A stretch of DNA of 64,000 nt from Portibacter marinus (GCF_021533195.1 NZ_JAJNKB010000006.1:1-64000), one strand, 5' to 3'. Shown: positions 45,764 to 56,105, counted from the first letter of the stretch. Numbers and translations: made by a program. Notes: a model not told the origin generated them from the sequence alone.

Positions 45764-48223
45764 TTACTTTTCTAATTCTATAGTCATTTTCCTTATTCTA
45801 TCTTCTAGTGTTTCAGATGTCAGTTTATCTCGACTCAAACTGTCGACAATGATAGGGAAAGCGAAAGGTGTAGGTCTATCTGGGTATGATATAATCAATT
45901 TTTGTTGACCAATTCTTTTTAAGGCTTTTCTCATTCGGTCTTCCTCCAATTGAAAGGTTCTAACCTCTTCAAAGGTCTGTTGGAACAATAGGTTGTCTTG
46001 TTCATACTCTCGAAAGACATCAAACAATAGATGAGAAGTTGTTTGTAGATGCCTTTCTTTTTTGGTTTTGCCTGGAAATCCTTCAAACAGTAAACCTGAA
46101 ATTTTAGCGATGTCTCTGAATTTCCTTCTGGCCAACTCAATGGCGTTGATACTCGCTTGTATATCTTCAAATAATTCAACCGTAGAGAAAATATCATGGG
46201 TGATATATTTTGCTACATCAATAGATTGATCGGATAACAATTCAAAACCGTAGTCATTCATAGCCAGTGAAAAACTAATGGGTAATTTGAACGATAGGCG
46301 TCTAGCGATTAATGCTGCCAGTCCTTCATGAACATATCTACCTTCAAATGGAAACATCACAAGATGAAAACCATCCCTCGTTTGAAAATACTCAATTAAG
46401 AATTCTGTTTCGTCAGGTACGTGGGAAATTTCTTCCTGCTTAGCAAATAAATCCTTTAGGGTCATCAACTCAGGATCAGATAGATCGTAATTACCTTTCT
46501 TTAGATTCACATATTGAGATCGTAAAGCTTCGGCTAAATTCGACGACAAAGACATTCTACCACCCTGCCACGAGGGAATTTTACCTGATTTTTTAGTACT
46601 TTTTCTTACTTGTGCATCTAAGCCCTTCAATCTGACTAATTCCAGAGGCCTTCCTGCAAACCAAAAAACATCGCCAGGAAGAAATTGTGAAATGAAGTAT
46701 TCTTCTACGGTACCTATCTTTTTGCCGTTGGCATACTTTAAATTTATACTAACAGATCCCACTATGGTTCCAATAGACATTTTATGTATGGTCGCCACTC
46801 TTTTGTTTAATACCTTATAGACGCCATTAGAAACCCCTAACTTTTGGTATTCATCGTATGCCTGAAGAGAGTCACCACCATTGACCAAAAAATTAAGAAC
46901 CCAATCCCATTCTTCACGGGTAACACTTTCATAACAGAAAGTGCTTTTAATTTCTTTATATATATCATCGGGTTTGAATCCACCTGAAACTGCAAGTGTA
47001 ACCAGATATTGAATCAGCACATCGAAAGATCGGATGTATGGAATTCTTTCCTCCACGATCTCATTTTCTATAGAATATCGCAATGCTGCGGCTTCCATTA
47101 ATTCTAAAGAATGTGTAGGAGCAAAGTAAATCTTACTCACTTTACCAGGAGCATGTCCACTCCTCCCAGCTCGCTGTTGAAATCTAGCAACACCTTTAGG
47201 ACTGCCGATCTGAATAATAGCTTCGACAGGTCTAAAATCTACGCCTAGATCAAGACTAGAGGTGCAAATTACAGCTTTCAATTTTTCCTGGTGTAAAGTT
47301 TCTTCTACCCATTCCCTTAATTCTCTGCTCAATGAACCGTGATGCATGGCAAGCAATCCAGCCAGTTCAGGATCACGGTCTAAGATTTTCTGATACCATA
47401 TTTCACATTGGGAACGGGTATTAGTAAAAACAAGGGTAGTCGTATTTTCGTAGATGATCGGAATGATGTGGTCCAACATTTTAATTCCTAGGTGACCAGC
47501 CCAGGGAAAATTATCAATTTGATCTGGTATTAAGGACTTAATTTCAATCTCCTTTTTTACATTGGCTTTTATAATCACTGAATTGCTATCTGTATCAGTG
47601 ACTCCCAATAGTACAGTTTTAGCTTGTTCTAAATTAGCAATGGTTGCTGAAATACCCCAGATTCTAAGGTCTTCTGTTATGTTCTTTATTCGTGATAAGG
47701 CGAGTTCAACCTGGACACCACGCTTTGATCCCATTAATTCATGCCACTCATCTACTATGATACTTTTTAGATGCTTTAATAGCTTAGGGTAATTGTTGTT
47801 ACACAGTATAATGTGCAAACTTTCAGGAGTAGTTATTAATATCTCAGGAGGATCTTCGAACTGCTTCTTTCGATCAGTAGTCGATGTGTCACCTGACCTG
47901 ATTTCTACCCTCCAATCTAATCCAAAACCATCGATGGCTCTTTCAGCGGCAAGTTTAATTTCTTTGGTCAATGCTCTAATTGGAGCGATCCATATACATT
48001 GCAAACCTCTTATTTCAGTTCCAGCCAATTCTCTTCTTTGCAGGTAATCTAAGAGGACCGGAATCAGCAAGGAGTAAGTTTTACCACTTCCGGTTGGTGC
48101 ATTGACAATTCCCGAGTACTTATTTAAAAAATGGGTCCAAGCGTTACGTTGAAATGGGTATACTTGCCATTGATTGGCATTGAACCATGAGGAGGCGAAT
48201 TGTATGGACTCTTTATTTGTCAT
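45764..48223 (-). CDS. Ligase-associated Lhr-type DEXH helicase
   Basis: An 819-residue superfamily 2 helicase of the Lhr-core group. Walker A NAPTGSGKT (41-49), DEWH box (157-160), SAT motif (GISATIANL), and motif VI QQRAGRSGH are seen, followed by the winged-helix and Lhr-core regions. Members next to ATP-dependent DNA ligase and an MBL exonuclease are called ligase-associated DNA damage response helicases; those two genes lie 6 kb away on the same strand. It probably moves 3'-5' on single-stranded DNA during repair. The usual fourth partner, a metallophosphoesterase, is not in the window. Confidence 0.92.
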   Translation of the reverse strand: MTNKESIQFASSWFNANQWQVYPFQRNAWTHFLNKYSGIVNAPTGSGKTYSLLIPVLLDYLQRRELAGTEIRGLQCIWIAPIRALTKEIKLAAERAIDGFGLDWRVEIRSGDTSTTDRKKQFEDPPEILITTPESLHIILCNNNYPKLLKHLKSIIVDEWHELMGSKRGVQVELALSRIKNITEDLRIWGISATIANLEQAKTVLLGVTDTDSNSVIIKANVKKEIEIKSLIPDQIDNFPWAGHLGIKMLDHIIPIIYENTTTLVFTNTRSQCEIWYQKILDRDPELAGLLAMHHGSLSRELREWVEETLHQEKLKAVICTSSLDLGVDFRPVEAIIQIGSPKGVARFQQRAGRSGHAPGKVSKIYFAPTHSLELMEAAALRYSIENEIVEERIPYIRSFDVLIQYLVTLAVSGGFKPDDIYKEIKSTFCYESVTREEWDWVLNFLVNGGDSLQAYDEYQKLGVSNGVYKVLNKRVATIHKMSIGTIVGSVSINLKYANGKKIGTVEEYFISQFLPGDVFWFAGRPLELVRLKGLDAQVRKSTKKSGKIPSWQGGRMSLSSNLAEALRSQYVNLKKGNYDLSDPELMTLKDLFAKQEEISHVPDETEFLIEYFQTRDGFHLVMFPFEGRYVHEGLAALIARRLSFKLPISFSLAMNDYGFELLSDQSIDVAKYITHDIFSTVELFEDIQASINAIELARRKFRDIAKISGLLFEGFPGKTKKERHLQTTSHLLFDVFREYEQDNLLFQQTFEEVRTFQLEEDRMRKALKRIGQQKLIISYPDRPTPFAFPIIVDSLSRDKLTSETLEDRIRKMTIELEK

Positions 48224-48331
48224 TTATACTATCAACTAGATCGAACGATACTCTCTAGCCCAGTGTAATTACAAACAATTCCTGATAATTGTTGAATTTG
48301 TATAGAATTTATAACTAGTCAGTGCATATAT

Positions 48332-48369
48332 AATGGCCGTTGCATTCTTGTCACGGCCATTTTTGTTTT
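48332..48369 (+). terminator. Orphan intrinsic terminator in divergent intergenic region
   Basis: AATGGCCGT (48332-48340) pairs with ACGGCCATT (48353-48361), followed by TTTTGTTTT. It works only on the plus strand, yet no plus-strand gene lies upstream; the preceding gene is on the minus strand and starts at 48223. It could end a small RNA begun in 48224-48331 or act as a leader attenuator for the next gene. Confidence 0.75.
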
Positions 48370-48445
48370 CTGGGATACATTTAACAGCTTTATGCCCTCT
48401 TTCTGGCACTTTTATGAATTAGGTGAAAGTTTTAAAAGAAAAATC

Positions 48446-49456
48446 ATGATTTATCTCCTGCTCAGCTTGTGGTCACTATTTCAAACACCCGTAAATTCTA
48501 ATCCTGAAGAACTGGGAAAAGTAACTTGGCACAGAAACTATAATGAAGTACTTAAACTCGCCGAGAACCTTGATAAACCTGTGTTTATTCTCTTTCAAGA
48601 AGTTCCAGGGTGTTCGACGTGCAAGAATTATGGCAACCATGTTCTAAGTCATCCATTGATTGTGGAAGCCATTGAAGATGAATTTATTCCACTCGTCATC
48701 TATAATAATAAAGGTGGTGCGGATAAGAGCGTTTTAGAAAAGTATAATGAGCCTACATGGAACAATCCTGTAGTTAGAATCGTGGATAAAAATGGTAAAA
48801 ATATTGTTCGTAGACTTTACAGCAACTACAGTCAGCAAGGAGTTGTACAAACCATGATCAATGCTTTATTAGAATCCAATAAGATCGTTCCTGAATATTT
48901 ACACTTGCTCAGAGAAGAATTGGAAGTAAAGCAAGGACAGCTGAAGGAATCCTATGTTTCTATGTATTGTTTTTGGACCGGTGAAAAGATCATAGGAAAT
49001 ATCAAAGGTGTGGCAGAGACGGAAGCGGGATTCATGGATGGAAAGGAAGTTGTTCGATTCAAATACAATCCGGACTTGGTAAATTATTCTACAATAGTAA
49101 GTCAGGCCAGCAACCAAAAATGTGCTGATCAAGTTTATTCCAATGATCCGGATGAGCAAAGGTTAGCTTATCAATTAACAAATCGCAAAGCCAGAATGCT
49201 CAAATCTTACAGAGCAGACAAGACACCGAAGTATTACCTGGCAAATAGTATCTACAAACACTTGCCAATGAGCGAATATCAAGCTCAAAAAATCAATGTA
49301 AGACTGGGCGAAAATGAAGATCCATCGGACCTGTTAAGTCCGAGGCAACAAAAGTTAATATCACTTATCAGAAAAAATAGAAAAAAAGACTGGAAGATAC
49401 TTTTTAACAGAGATTTTACGGATGCATGGTGGACCGCTTGCGAGCACCTAAACTAA
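48446..49456 (+). CDS. Thioredoxin-like protein fused to MsrA-like domain
   Basis: A 336-residue protein from the ATG at 48446, which gives a signal-like N-terminus (MIYLLLSLWSLFQTPVNS); an ATG at 48392 is also possible. The first half is thioredoxin-like with C56 and C59 in EVPGCSTCKNYG. The second half resembles peptide methionine sulfoxide reductase A: MYCFWTGEKIIGNIKG (Cys175 at the catalytic position of GCFWCxE), AGFMDGKEVVRFKYNPD and the helix VNYSTIV. The second Cys of the MsrA motif is Thr. It may repair oxidised envelope proteins, but activity is not proven. Reminiscent of VPGUxxT-type thioredoxin-like (seleno)proteins. Confidence 0.7.
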   Translation: MIYLLLSLWSLFQTPVNSNPEELGKVTWHRNYNEVLKLAENLDKPVFILFQEVPGCSTCKNYGNHVLSHPLIVEAIEDEFIPLVIYNNKGGADKSVLEKYNEPTWNNPVVRIVDKNGKNIVRRLYSNYSQQGVVQTMINALLESNKIVPEYLHLLREELEVKQGQLKESYVSMYCFWTGEKIIGNIKGVAETEAGFMDGKEVVRFKYNPDLVNYSTIVSQASNQKCADQVYSNDPDEQRLAYQLTNRKARMLKSYRADKTPKYYLANSIYKHLPMSEYQAQKINVRLGENEDPSDLLSPRQQKLISLIRKNRKKDWKILFNRDFTDAWWTACEHLN

Positions 49457-49474
49457 TGATAAAAAGCTGGCATC

Positions 49475-50977
49475 CTATTGCTTCATTATATGATCAGAAT
49501 TTCTAACCGGTTCCCAGTCAAATTCGCAAAGACAATCTATGACACGGTAACGATTGGTATTGATGAATGCAGGCAGTGTAAAGTCTACAAATTGTTCGCG
49601 TTTTTCTTTCTTTTTTCTCTCGACCACATGCCCATTTTCATCTAAGTAGAAAATTTTGCCATTGGCAGCTTCTGTCATACATTCGTAGATTTGGTAAGCA
49701 AAATTATTTTCATAGCTAGTTCCTTCAAATAGAAAGGAAAATACAGAAAGATCGATTCCAGAGTGATGTAATTTCACTGCGGTGTCACATAGTTTGATAC
49801 CCTCTTTACATGAATCCATTCCATCAGAGATCAAAAGAACAGTTTTCCGGTTTGATGCTGAAGTAAATAACTGACTAGCCTCATTAAGCATCCTATTTAA
49901 TGGTGTCCACCCGTAAGGTTTTACCCTAGTGATTAAATTGCTCAACTCTAGTCTTCTATTTTCCCCAATTCCAGACTTCAATATGGGCGCTAAACCACAC
50001 TCACCCCCTACAGTGATAGCACCTATATTGATTCTGACATTCGCTTGCTTGAGGATTGCCAGACTTAACTCCTGCATAACCATGAATCTGCTTACTTGCT
50101 GAGCCCAATCCACTGGATCATCCATAGATCCTGAAATATCCATAACCAGTACGATTTCATCATAATTATTGACCAAAGATATCATCTGACCTATTTGCTT
50201 TGGAAGATGTTGCAAATTGATGGAGCGTAATTGATTTATCAGATTGAGAGAGTCTTTCTTTATACTGTCCTGATGTATTCTCTTCTTTAATGCTTCTGTT
50301 TCGAATGTGAAGGCTCCATTAATGGGAAGCTCTTTACCACAATTTAGAATTCGAACTTCGACGGTATCTAAATTTTTAAGAGCGATTTCATGCTCAGGAT
50401 CCAAAATCGTCGCCTTTTTATAATAGGTATACGCATTTATAAAGTCTTCTACTCTTAAAATACTGAAGTAATATCCTTTTCCATCACTGCTAAGAGATCG
50501 TGTAACAACCTTAGAATAACCACAAGCCACAAGAATATCTGCCCAAAGGTCTAAATCTGGAAACTCAGAACGTTCAATTTCATATTTGGCTCGATGGAAG
50601 GATTGGTAAGCATCATGAAATTTTTCAACACCACCTTTCATTTCGATGATGCCTCGATAGTAGAGTTTAAGCGCTTTTCCATTATGGTTGCTATTTGACA
50701 TCATGTCTAACCTCAAAAACTTTTCTAAATTTTCAAGATCTTTATTCTTAAAGAAGAAGTCCATGGCCTTTTGTTGTATGGTGTAGTCAAAGACTGAAAA
50801 CTCATAGGCTTTGTTAAAATGTTTGGTTGCAAGTGCCTCATTATTCGCTTCAGCAAATTCTTCTGCTAAACGTAAATGTTTATAAGCAAGGCTGTCCTGA
50901 CTGTATATAGCACCTATCTGTAAGAGACCTAATAATAGAGGAATAAAAAGACGAGGATAAAAAGAAAAGAGAATCAT
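49475..50977 (-). CDS. Exported VWA-domain protein with TPR-like N-terminus
   Basis: A 500-residue protein. Signal peptide MILFSFYPRLFIPLLLGLLQ..., then helical TPR-like repeats (about 30-210) including AYTYYKKATILDPEHEIALK, and a von Willebrand A domain from about 272: EIVLVMDISGSMDD with the MIDAS residues D280, S282, S284, and VLLISDGMDS. The region ECG...GENRRLELSNLITRV fits the VWA fold. Such proteins bind metal and partner proteins; function is unknown. On the same strand as the large protein upstream at 51163-54414. Confidence 0.85.
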   Translation of the reverse strand: MILFSFYPRLFIPLLLGLLQIGAIYSQDSLAYKHLRLAEEFAEANNEALATKHFNKAYEFSVFDYTIQQKAMDFFFKNKDLENLEKFLRLDMMSNSNHNGKALKLYYRGIIEMKGGVEKFHDAYQSFHRAKYEIERSEFPDLDLWADILVACGYSKVVTRSLSSDGKGYYFSILRVEDFINAYTYYKKATILDPEHEIALKNLDTVEVRILNCGKELPINGAFTFETEALKKRIHQDSIKKDSLNLINQLRSINLQHLPKQIGQMISLVNNYDEIVLVMDISGSMDDPVDWAQQVSRFMVMQELSLAILKQANVRINIGAITVGGECGLAPILKSGIGENRRLELSNLITRVKPYGWTPLNRMLNEASQLFTSASNRKTVLLISDGMDSCKEGIKLCDTAVKLHHSGIDLSVFSFLFEGTSYENNFAYQIYECMTEAANGKIFYLDENGHVVERKKKEKREQFVDFTLPAFINTNRYRVIDCLCEFDWEPVRNSDHIMKQ

Positions 50978-51047
50978 AACGATATAAACAAAGGGTTCAG
51001 TGTATCGCTATATCATATAGTGTGGGTGTGAAAAAGGATCAATTGGT

Positions 51048-51070
51048 TACGCATTAAAATTTAACGCGTA
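51048..51070. repeat. 23-bp imperfect palindrome in the 50978-51162 gap
   Basis: TACGCATTAAAA and TTTAACGCGTA form an inverted repeat with one mismatch around a central A. It may be an operator for the VWA gene or part of a terminator for the large upstream gene; no T-run directly follows on the minus strand. Confidence 0.4.
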
Positions 51071-51162
51071 GGCGACACTTTAAATTTTAGCAATACAAGA
51101 TTCGATTCGACTAAATCTATAAACTCTTACGAATATCCGTCCGAGGTATTGTTCTAATAGAT

Positions 51163-54100
51163 TTATTGAATGTCTAATAGACCTTTTTGATATAAAATAG
51201 AATTACCCTTCAGTCGAATTGCAGCTTGCATAGGATTAAAGACATTAAGAGTGCCATTGTTCGTGAAGATAGAGTTACTTTCACCGAAATAACCGTTCAA
51301 TGTCGGATTTACGATTTGCAAAGTTCCATTATTTATAATTCTACCCTGATTCCTAATACCATGGGTCGCACTTCCTAATAAATCAATTTGAGAAGAAGGT
51401 GAAATTTGCAGAAAACCAAAATTTTGAATGGCGTCTATGGTGATGGTGTTTGTATCAAATACAAGTACAGAATCTAAAATTCCATTTACTGAAGCTTGAT
51501 CACATGTGGAAGGTGTCCTTCCAATATCCCATTTGGAAGCATCTGTCCATTGACCTTTACCACCATTCCAAGTGAGCTGTTTACAAATCTTATTAATGGG
51601 ATTTTGCAAGGGAAGTTTGAAGGTATCAATATCCATTGAAGGACATCCCAGAGCTCTAATTCTAAAATAAAATTCGGAAGCACCTACTGCTGCATTGGCA
51701 ACCATAAATTCATTTATATTCGTATTAAATTGTCCTCCTACTGTTTGTAATTGACCATCTACATAAAAAGGAGATTCTATTTCAAAGTTTGGATCCAAAG
51801 GATAGTTGACATTCAGAAAGGCAGGGATTATTTCCTCTTCATCAAAGCTTCCATTTTTTTCTTGAATGACCACGTTTAGATTACTAATATTGGATAGTGG
51901 AATGGTATGATTAGGATCGTAAAGAATACCGTTGTTTGAAATAGGTAACGTCGAGTTATTGATCCCGTAACCCAAGTGCCTATAAATACCGTCATTTGTG
52001 AATGTCCCATCGTTTACAAAGGTTCCAAAATTACAGATGTTACCATTGCATGCTTCATTAGTGAAAGAGCAAAAAGGTTCTATTTCAATTCCAGTGGCAG
52101 AAAAGTCTCGACCTATTTCTATAGTTGATGAATTTGTAAAAACACCAGGTGCTATTCCACCAGTAGTAAATTCATCGATAAGTATTCCTGCCATCTGAGC
52201 AGTATCAATAATGATTTGACCGTTGTCTTTATTATTGAATGTGCCACCTTGCATAAGAATACCGTACTGCGTAGAATTTTTTATCTCAATTATGGCTTGA
52301 TCTTCATTGAAAAATTCTGCAGAAAGTGCATAAACAAACAAGCCACTGTTTCCTGAATTTGTGATCGTAATTTTCCCGTTATCTTGGTTAAACACGTCTT
52401 TTAAACACTCTATACCGTAAAGCTCTGAATCCGAGATTTCTAAAAAGCCTTTGTTATAAAACTTTGCTTGAGACGACAAAGAGGATTGTACAAAACCGCT
52501 TTGACCAGAATTCAGAATGCGTATGTGAGCACCGTCAAAGTTATTAAAGTCCTCATCTGTATGATAAACACCGATATTGCAACCAGTAATATCCATGGTT
52601 GCAGTACTAGAATTGCTAAAATCGCCATCTATAGTAATTCCAGTATTACAGTTGTGAGCTGAAATAACACCAAAATTATCCCCGCCTTGAAAATATAAAC
52701 CGTTATCAAGGTTATCAACAATAATACTAGCTCCAAACCGATTAATAATAGTTCCTAAAAAGCCCTTACCCGTTTTATTGGCACCAGTAATTTCTATTGT
52801 TCCCGTATTGATGAGATTTTCACAATTGATTGCATAGCCTATCGGTTCATTCACAAGCAATAAACCTCTATTGAAAAAAGGCGTTTCATCCGCATCAATT
52901 AAATTAGCATTATTAACTTGTAGGGTACCATTATTGCTAAGCTCACTCGATCCCGGTGAATTGGTTCGAATATCGATACCCTCAGTATAAATTTGAGTAA
53001 AGGATGTAGTGTTATTATTTATGATAGTAGTATTAGTAGCCTTAATACCTGTAAAAACATCAGATATTAGGAGCGTTCCATTGTTTACAATTTCTGCGCC
53101 ATCAGAAGTGGTAATCCCCACATTATCTCCTTGTCCATCCAGCTCAAAAGATGCAAGAGCTGTTATGTTTAATTTTCCCCGCAGATCCAATGTTCTTGCG
53201 AAAGCTTGATAACTTAAAGGTATGTTGACGGTGACTGTGGGATCATAAATGGCCACATTATCATTAATCGTTGGAGTAATGCCGGTATTCCAATTAAATC
53301 CAAATTGCCAACTACCTGTTTCTAGACCCACCCAATATGTCACAGCGATTACAGGCATCGATACATCAAATTGCACGATATCTTTACAATTCGAATTGTC
53401 GTTTATTTCGTAGTAAAAGCGAGTAAGTCCATTTGCATTAGCGTTTGGAACCCATGTATTAGTTGTGAGGTCAACAGGACCAGCGGTTATAGTTAATAAG
53501 GCGTCCGCAAATACGTCGGAAATTACGAAACCGCTTGGCAAAGACGGTACGAAAAATACTGAGGTATCACCTGTTCGTATTTCGGACGAAACTTCGTTTG
53601 TCCATATACTTTGAACGTCGAAGTCTAGAACATTGAAGCTATTGTTGATATCTTCAATTGAAGCATAATTAGCCAAAAATGTATTTGAGGCATCTATATC
53701 ATTATCACCATCGAAATTTTGCCGAAAAAAACCGTAATTAGTAAAGCTACCCTCGATAAAGGATAAACCGTTGAGAAGAACGGTTTTTCCGCAAGAATTA
53801 TTGATGAACTCAGATAATGTATTTTCAATCTTAAGGGCAATACCTTCTGTAGTGGAACCAAGTTGAAGAATGCCTTCATTAACAAAAGTACCTATCAATA
53901 AATGCAGAGAAGCCTTTCCACAATTGGTTATAGTTACCTTTCCAAGTAAAGTTGGATCATTATGATTCGTAAAAACCTGGCCATTCCATATTAACAAACC
54001 TTCTTCAGCCGCCTGATCAATAAGAATTTCTCCATAATTATGAAATTCTACATCAGAAGCTTGAGTTCTAAAGTAAATTTCTTCTCTTGGCGAAGTTTGA

Positions 54101-54414
54101 ACTTTGATGGTACCATAATTGGTAACGTTTCCCCAGGCATCAAAAGCTCCGTCCTTAATGATAAGTTGTCCGGAAGGATTAATGGTAAGGTTTCCAAGCA
54201 GGCGCACATACTTCGCTCTGGCGGTATAGCCTACAGGTATAGCTATGTTGTCGCCATAGAAAGTAAAAACAGAATCAGAGGCGATAGGAATTCGTCCTAA
54301 ATCCCAGTTGCCGCCATCGTCCCATGCAATACTATTGGTTCCGGTCCAATATATTTGAGTTGCATGAAGTGAAAGGATGGTAAGCATAAAAGCAATTAAC
54401 AATAATGGTCTCAT
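51163..54414 (-). CDS. Large secreted beta-repeat protein
   Basis: A 1083-residue protein with a signal peptide (MRPLLLIAFMLTILSLHA). Three copies of a Trp-rich module open its sections: YWTGTNSIAWDDGGNWDLGR near the start, YWVGLETGSWQFGFNWNTG near 360 and LTWNGGKGQWTDASKWDIGR near 970. Between them run dozens of parallel beta-helix-like repeats with motifs such as VTNYGTIKV, VNNGTLLI and FTNNGTLNV. This looks like a surface adhesin or matrix protein of the Bacteroidota type. It ends abruptly without the expected C-terminal secretion sorting domain. No catalytic site was recognised. Confidence 0.8.
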   Translation of the reverse strand: MRPLLLIAFMLTILSLHATQIYWTGTNSIAWDDGGNWDLGRIPIASDSVFTFYGDNIAIPVGYTARAKYVRLLGNLTINPSGQLIIKDGAFDAWGNVTNYGTIKVQTSPREEIYFRTQASDVEFHNYGEILIDQAAEEGLLIWNGQVFTNHNDPTLLGKVTITNCGKASLHLLIGTFVNEGILQLGSTTEGIALKIENTLSEFINNSCGKTVLLNGLSFIEGSFTNYGFFRQNFDGDNDIDASNTFLANYASIEDINNSFNVLDFDVQSIWTNEVSSEIRTGDTSVFFVPSLPSGFVISDVFADALLTITAGPVDLTTNTWVPNANANGLTRFYYEINDNSNCKDIVQFDVSMPVIAVTYWVGLETGSWQFGFNWNTGITPTINDNVAIYDPTVTVNIPLSYQAFARTLDLRGKLNITALASFELDGQGDNVGITTSDGAEIVNNGTLLISDVFTGIKATNTTIINNNTTSFTQIYTEGIDIRTNSPGSSELSNNGTLQVNNANLIDADETPFFNRGLLLVNEPIGYAINCENLINTGTIEITGANKTGKGFLGTIINRFGASIIVDNLDNGLYFQGGDNFGVISAHNCNTGITIDGDFSNSSTATMDITGCNIGVYHTDEDFNNFDGAHIRILNSGQSGFVQSSLSSQAKFYNKGFLEISDSELYGIECLKDVFNQDNGKITITNSGNSGLFVYALSAEFFNEDQAIIEIKNSTQYGILMQGGTFNNKDNGQIIIDTAQMAGILIDEFTTGGIAPGVFTNSSTIEIGRDFSATGIEIEPFCSFTNEACNGNICNFGTFVNDGTFTNDGIYRHLGYGINNSTLPISNNGILYDPNHTIPLSNISNLNVVIQEKNGSFDEEEIIPAFLNVNYPLDPNFEIESPFYVDGQLQTVGGQFNTNINEFMVANAAVGASEFYFRIRALGCPSMDIDTFKLPLQNPINKICKQLTWNGGKGQWTDASKWDIGRTPSTCDQASVNGILDSVLVFDTNTITIDAIQNFGFLQISPSSQIDLLGSATHGIRNQGRIINNGTLQIVNPTLNGYFGESNSIFTNNGTLNVFNPMQAAIRLKGNSILYQKGLLDIQ

Positions 54415-54518
54415 AGCGTTAAATATTAAGTTCTAAATCTATAAAGACTTTGAACTTAAAGGATCACCCGAGAGGATGATTTTAGCTATATTTTTTAATG
54501 CTGAATTCATAAAAAAAT

Positions 54519-56105
54519 CTATTCCTGTAACAGTTGCTTTATATCCTCGAGGGTATTGGCATCCTCTGGTTTTTTATCCTTTCGCCAACGCAAAATTCTG
54601 GGAAAACGGAGCGCAACTCCAGATTTATGTCGCCTGGATTCTTGTATTCCTTCAAATGCAATTTCAAATACGTGGACAGGCTTAACTGCATTCACAGGAC
54701 CAAAACGTTCCAAGGTGTTTCTTCGAACCCATCTGCTGATTTCTTGAAATTCAACATCTGTTAATCCTGAATAGGCCTTCGTAAAAGTGACTAAGTTTCC
54801 TTCCTCATTCCATAACCCAAAAGTGAAGTCAGTAAAGAGGTTTGCCCGACGACCATGACCACGCTGAGCATAAGTCATGACTGCATCTATCGTGTATGGA
54901 TCGACTTTCCATTTCCACCAATCTCCTTTTTTACGTCCATTTCTGTAGGGAGAGGCCAGGTTTTTTAACATAAACCCTTCCGTTTTACGTTCTCTCGCTT
55001 CTTTAATTAGCTTCCGCAGGACATCCCAATCATTAAATTCTATCAATTTAGACAAAATGAGATGTTCACTTTTGCTTTGAGATGCTAAATCTTCTAATAG
55101 TGATCGCCTTTCTGCAAAGGTTTTGTGACGCATATCCTGACCGTTGAGCTCGAGCAGATCATATGCCATGAATACTACCGGAACATCTTTAATTAATTTT
55201 TTCCCTACGGTTTTTTTACCGATTCTTTTTTGCAAATGTTGGAAATTCATCGGTTGATCTTCGTAGTAAGCCAATATTTCCCCATCTATAACGAAGTTTT
55301 CGTTGATGCCGTTTGGAACCGTGTGTAACTCAGGAAAACGGTCCGTAACCAGTTCCTCTCCTCTAGACCATATAAAGATCTCGCCTTCTCGATAAATATA
55401 TTGACCTCTAATACCATCCCACTTCCACTCAGCACTCCATGTGTCTGCAGACCCCAAATCTTCCAATTCTTTTTCTATGGCATAAGCTAAATAGAATGGA
55501 TACGGCCTGGAAATAGCATCCTTAAAATCTTGAGAAAGCATCAGTTCTTCGAAACTTGTATCAAATGGAGACCAATCTCCCATCAGTCGATGGGCAATCT
55601 TACTGTCGTCTACTTCCAAATACTTTCCCAGTGCTTTGGTGATGAGCCGTTGGGAGATACCCACCCTAAACCCTCCGGTGATCAATTTATTTAAAATAAA
55701 CCGTTGATTCTTATTCAATCCCGACCAGGCAGTAATAATCCAGTCTTTTTTGACCGAATCGTCTTGTTTTTTCAGTTCAGATATTTCGGTAATCCATTGA
55801 CTCAAAGATTTATCAATCTGATGCTCATTGGCCGGTAGGACAAGCGCAATTGTTTCTGCTAGATCTCCTACGATATGATAACTGTTTTCAAAAAGCCAGG
55901 CGGGAATATTAGCCAATTCCGCAGCCCACTCTCTTAATAAAGTGGTGCTGATCGTTCTCCGTGGTCTTCGATGTGTAAATAAAGCGATGGCCCAAATTTT
56001 ATCTTCATCAGGAGCTTCATGAAAAAACTCTACCAAAGCTTGTACTTTAGCATTGGTAGAGGTTGTCTGTTCAACCTTAGTAAATAGTGTACTAAACGCC
56101 TTCAT
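54519..56105 (-). CDS. ATP-dependent DNA ligase, ligase-associated repair system
   Basis: A 528-residue ligase. The start at 56105 (MKAFSTLFTKVEQTTST) fits the family better than the ATG at 56114. It has the N-terminal DNA-binding domain, the nucleotidyltransferase motif I with the AMP-accepting Lys (EWKWDGIRGQ, K228), DGEILAY, AYDLLELNGQDMR, EGFMLKNLASPYRNGRK and WWKWK (motif V). This is the type found with an Lhr helicase and MBL exonuclease in bacterial DNA-repair clusters. It overlaps the exonuclease gene by 14 bp. Confidence 0.93.
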   Translation of the reverse strand: MKAFSTLFTKVEQTTSTNAKVQALVEFFHEAPDEDKIWAIALFTHRRPRRTISTTLLREWAAELANIPAWLFENSYHIVGDLAETIALVLPANEHQIDKSLSQWITEISELKKQDDSVKKDWIITAWSGLNKNQRFILNKLITGGFRVGISQRLITKALGKYLEVDDSKIAHRLMGDWSPFDTSFEELMLSQDFKDAISRPYPFYLAYAIEKELEDLGSADTWSAEWKWDGIRGQYIYREGEIFIWSRGEELVTDRFPELHTVPNGINENFVIDGEILAYYEDQPMNFQHLQKRIGKKTVGKKLIKDVPVVFMAYDLLELNGQDMRHKTFAERRSLLEDLASQSKSEHLILSKLIEFNDWDVLRKLIKEARERKTEGFMLKNLASPYRNGRKKGDWWKWKVDPYTIDAVMTYAQRGHGRRANLFTDFTFGLWNEEGNLVTFTKAYSGLTDVEFQEISRWVRRNTLERFGPVNAVKPVHVFEIAFEGIQESRRHKSGVALRFPRILRWRKDKKPEDANTLEDIKQLLQE

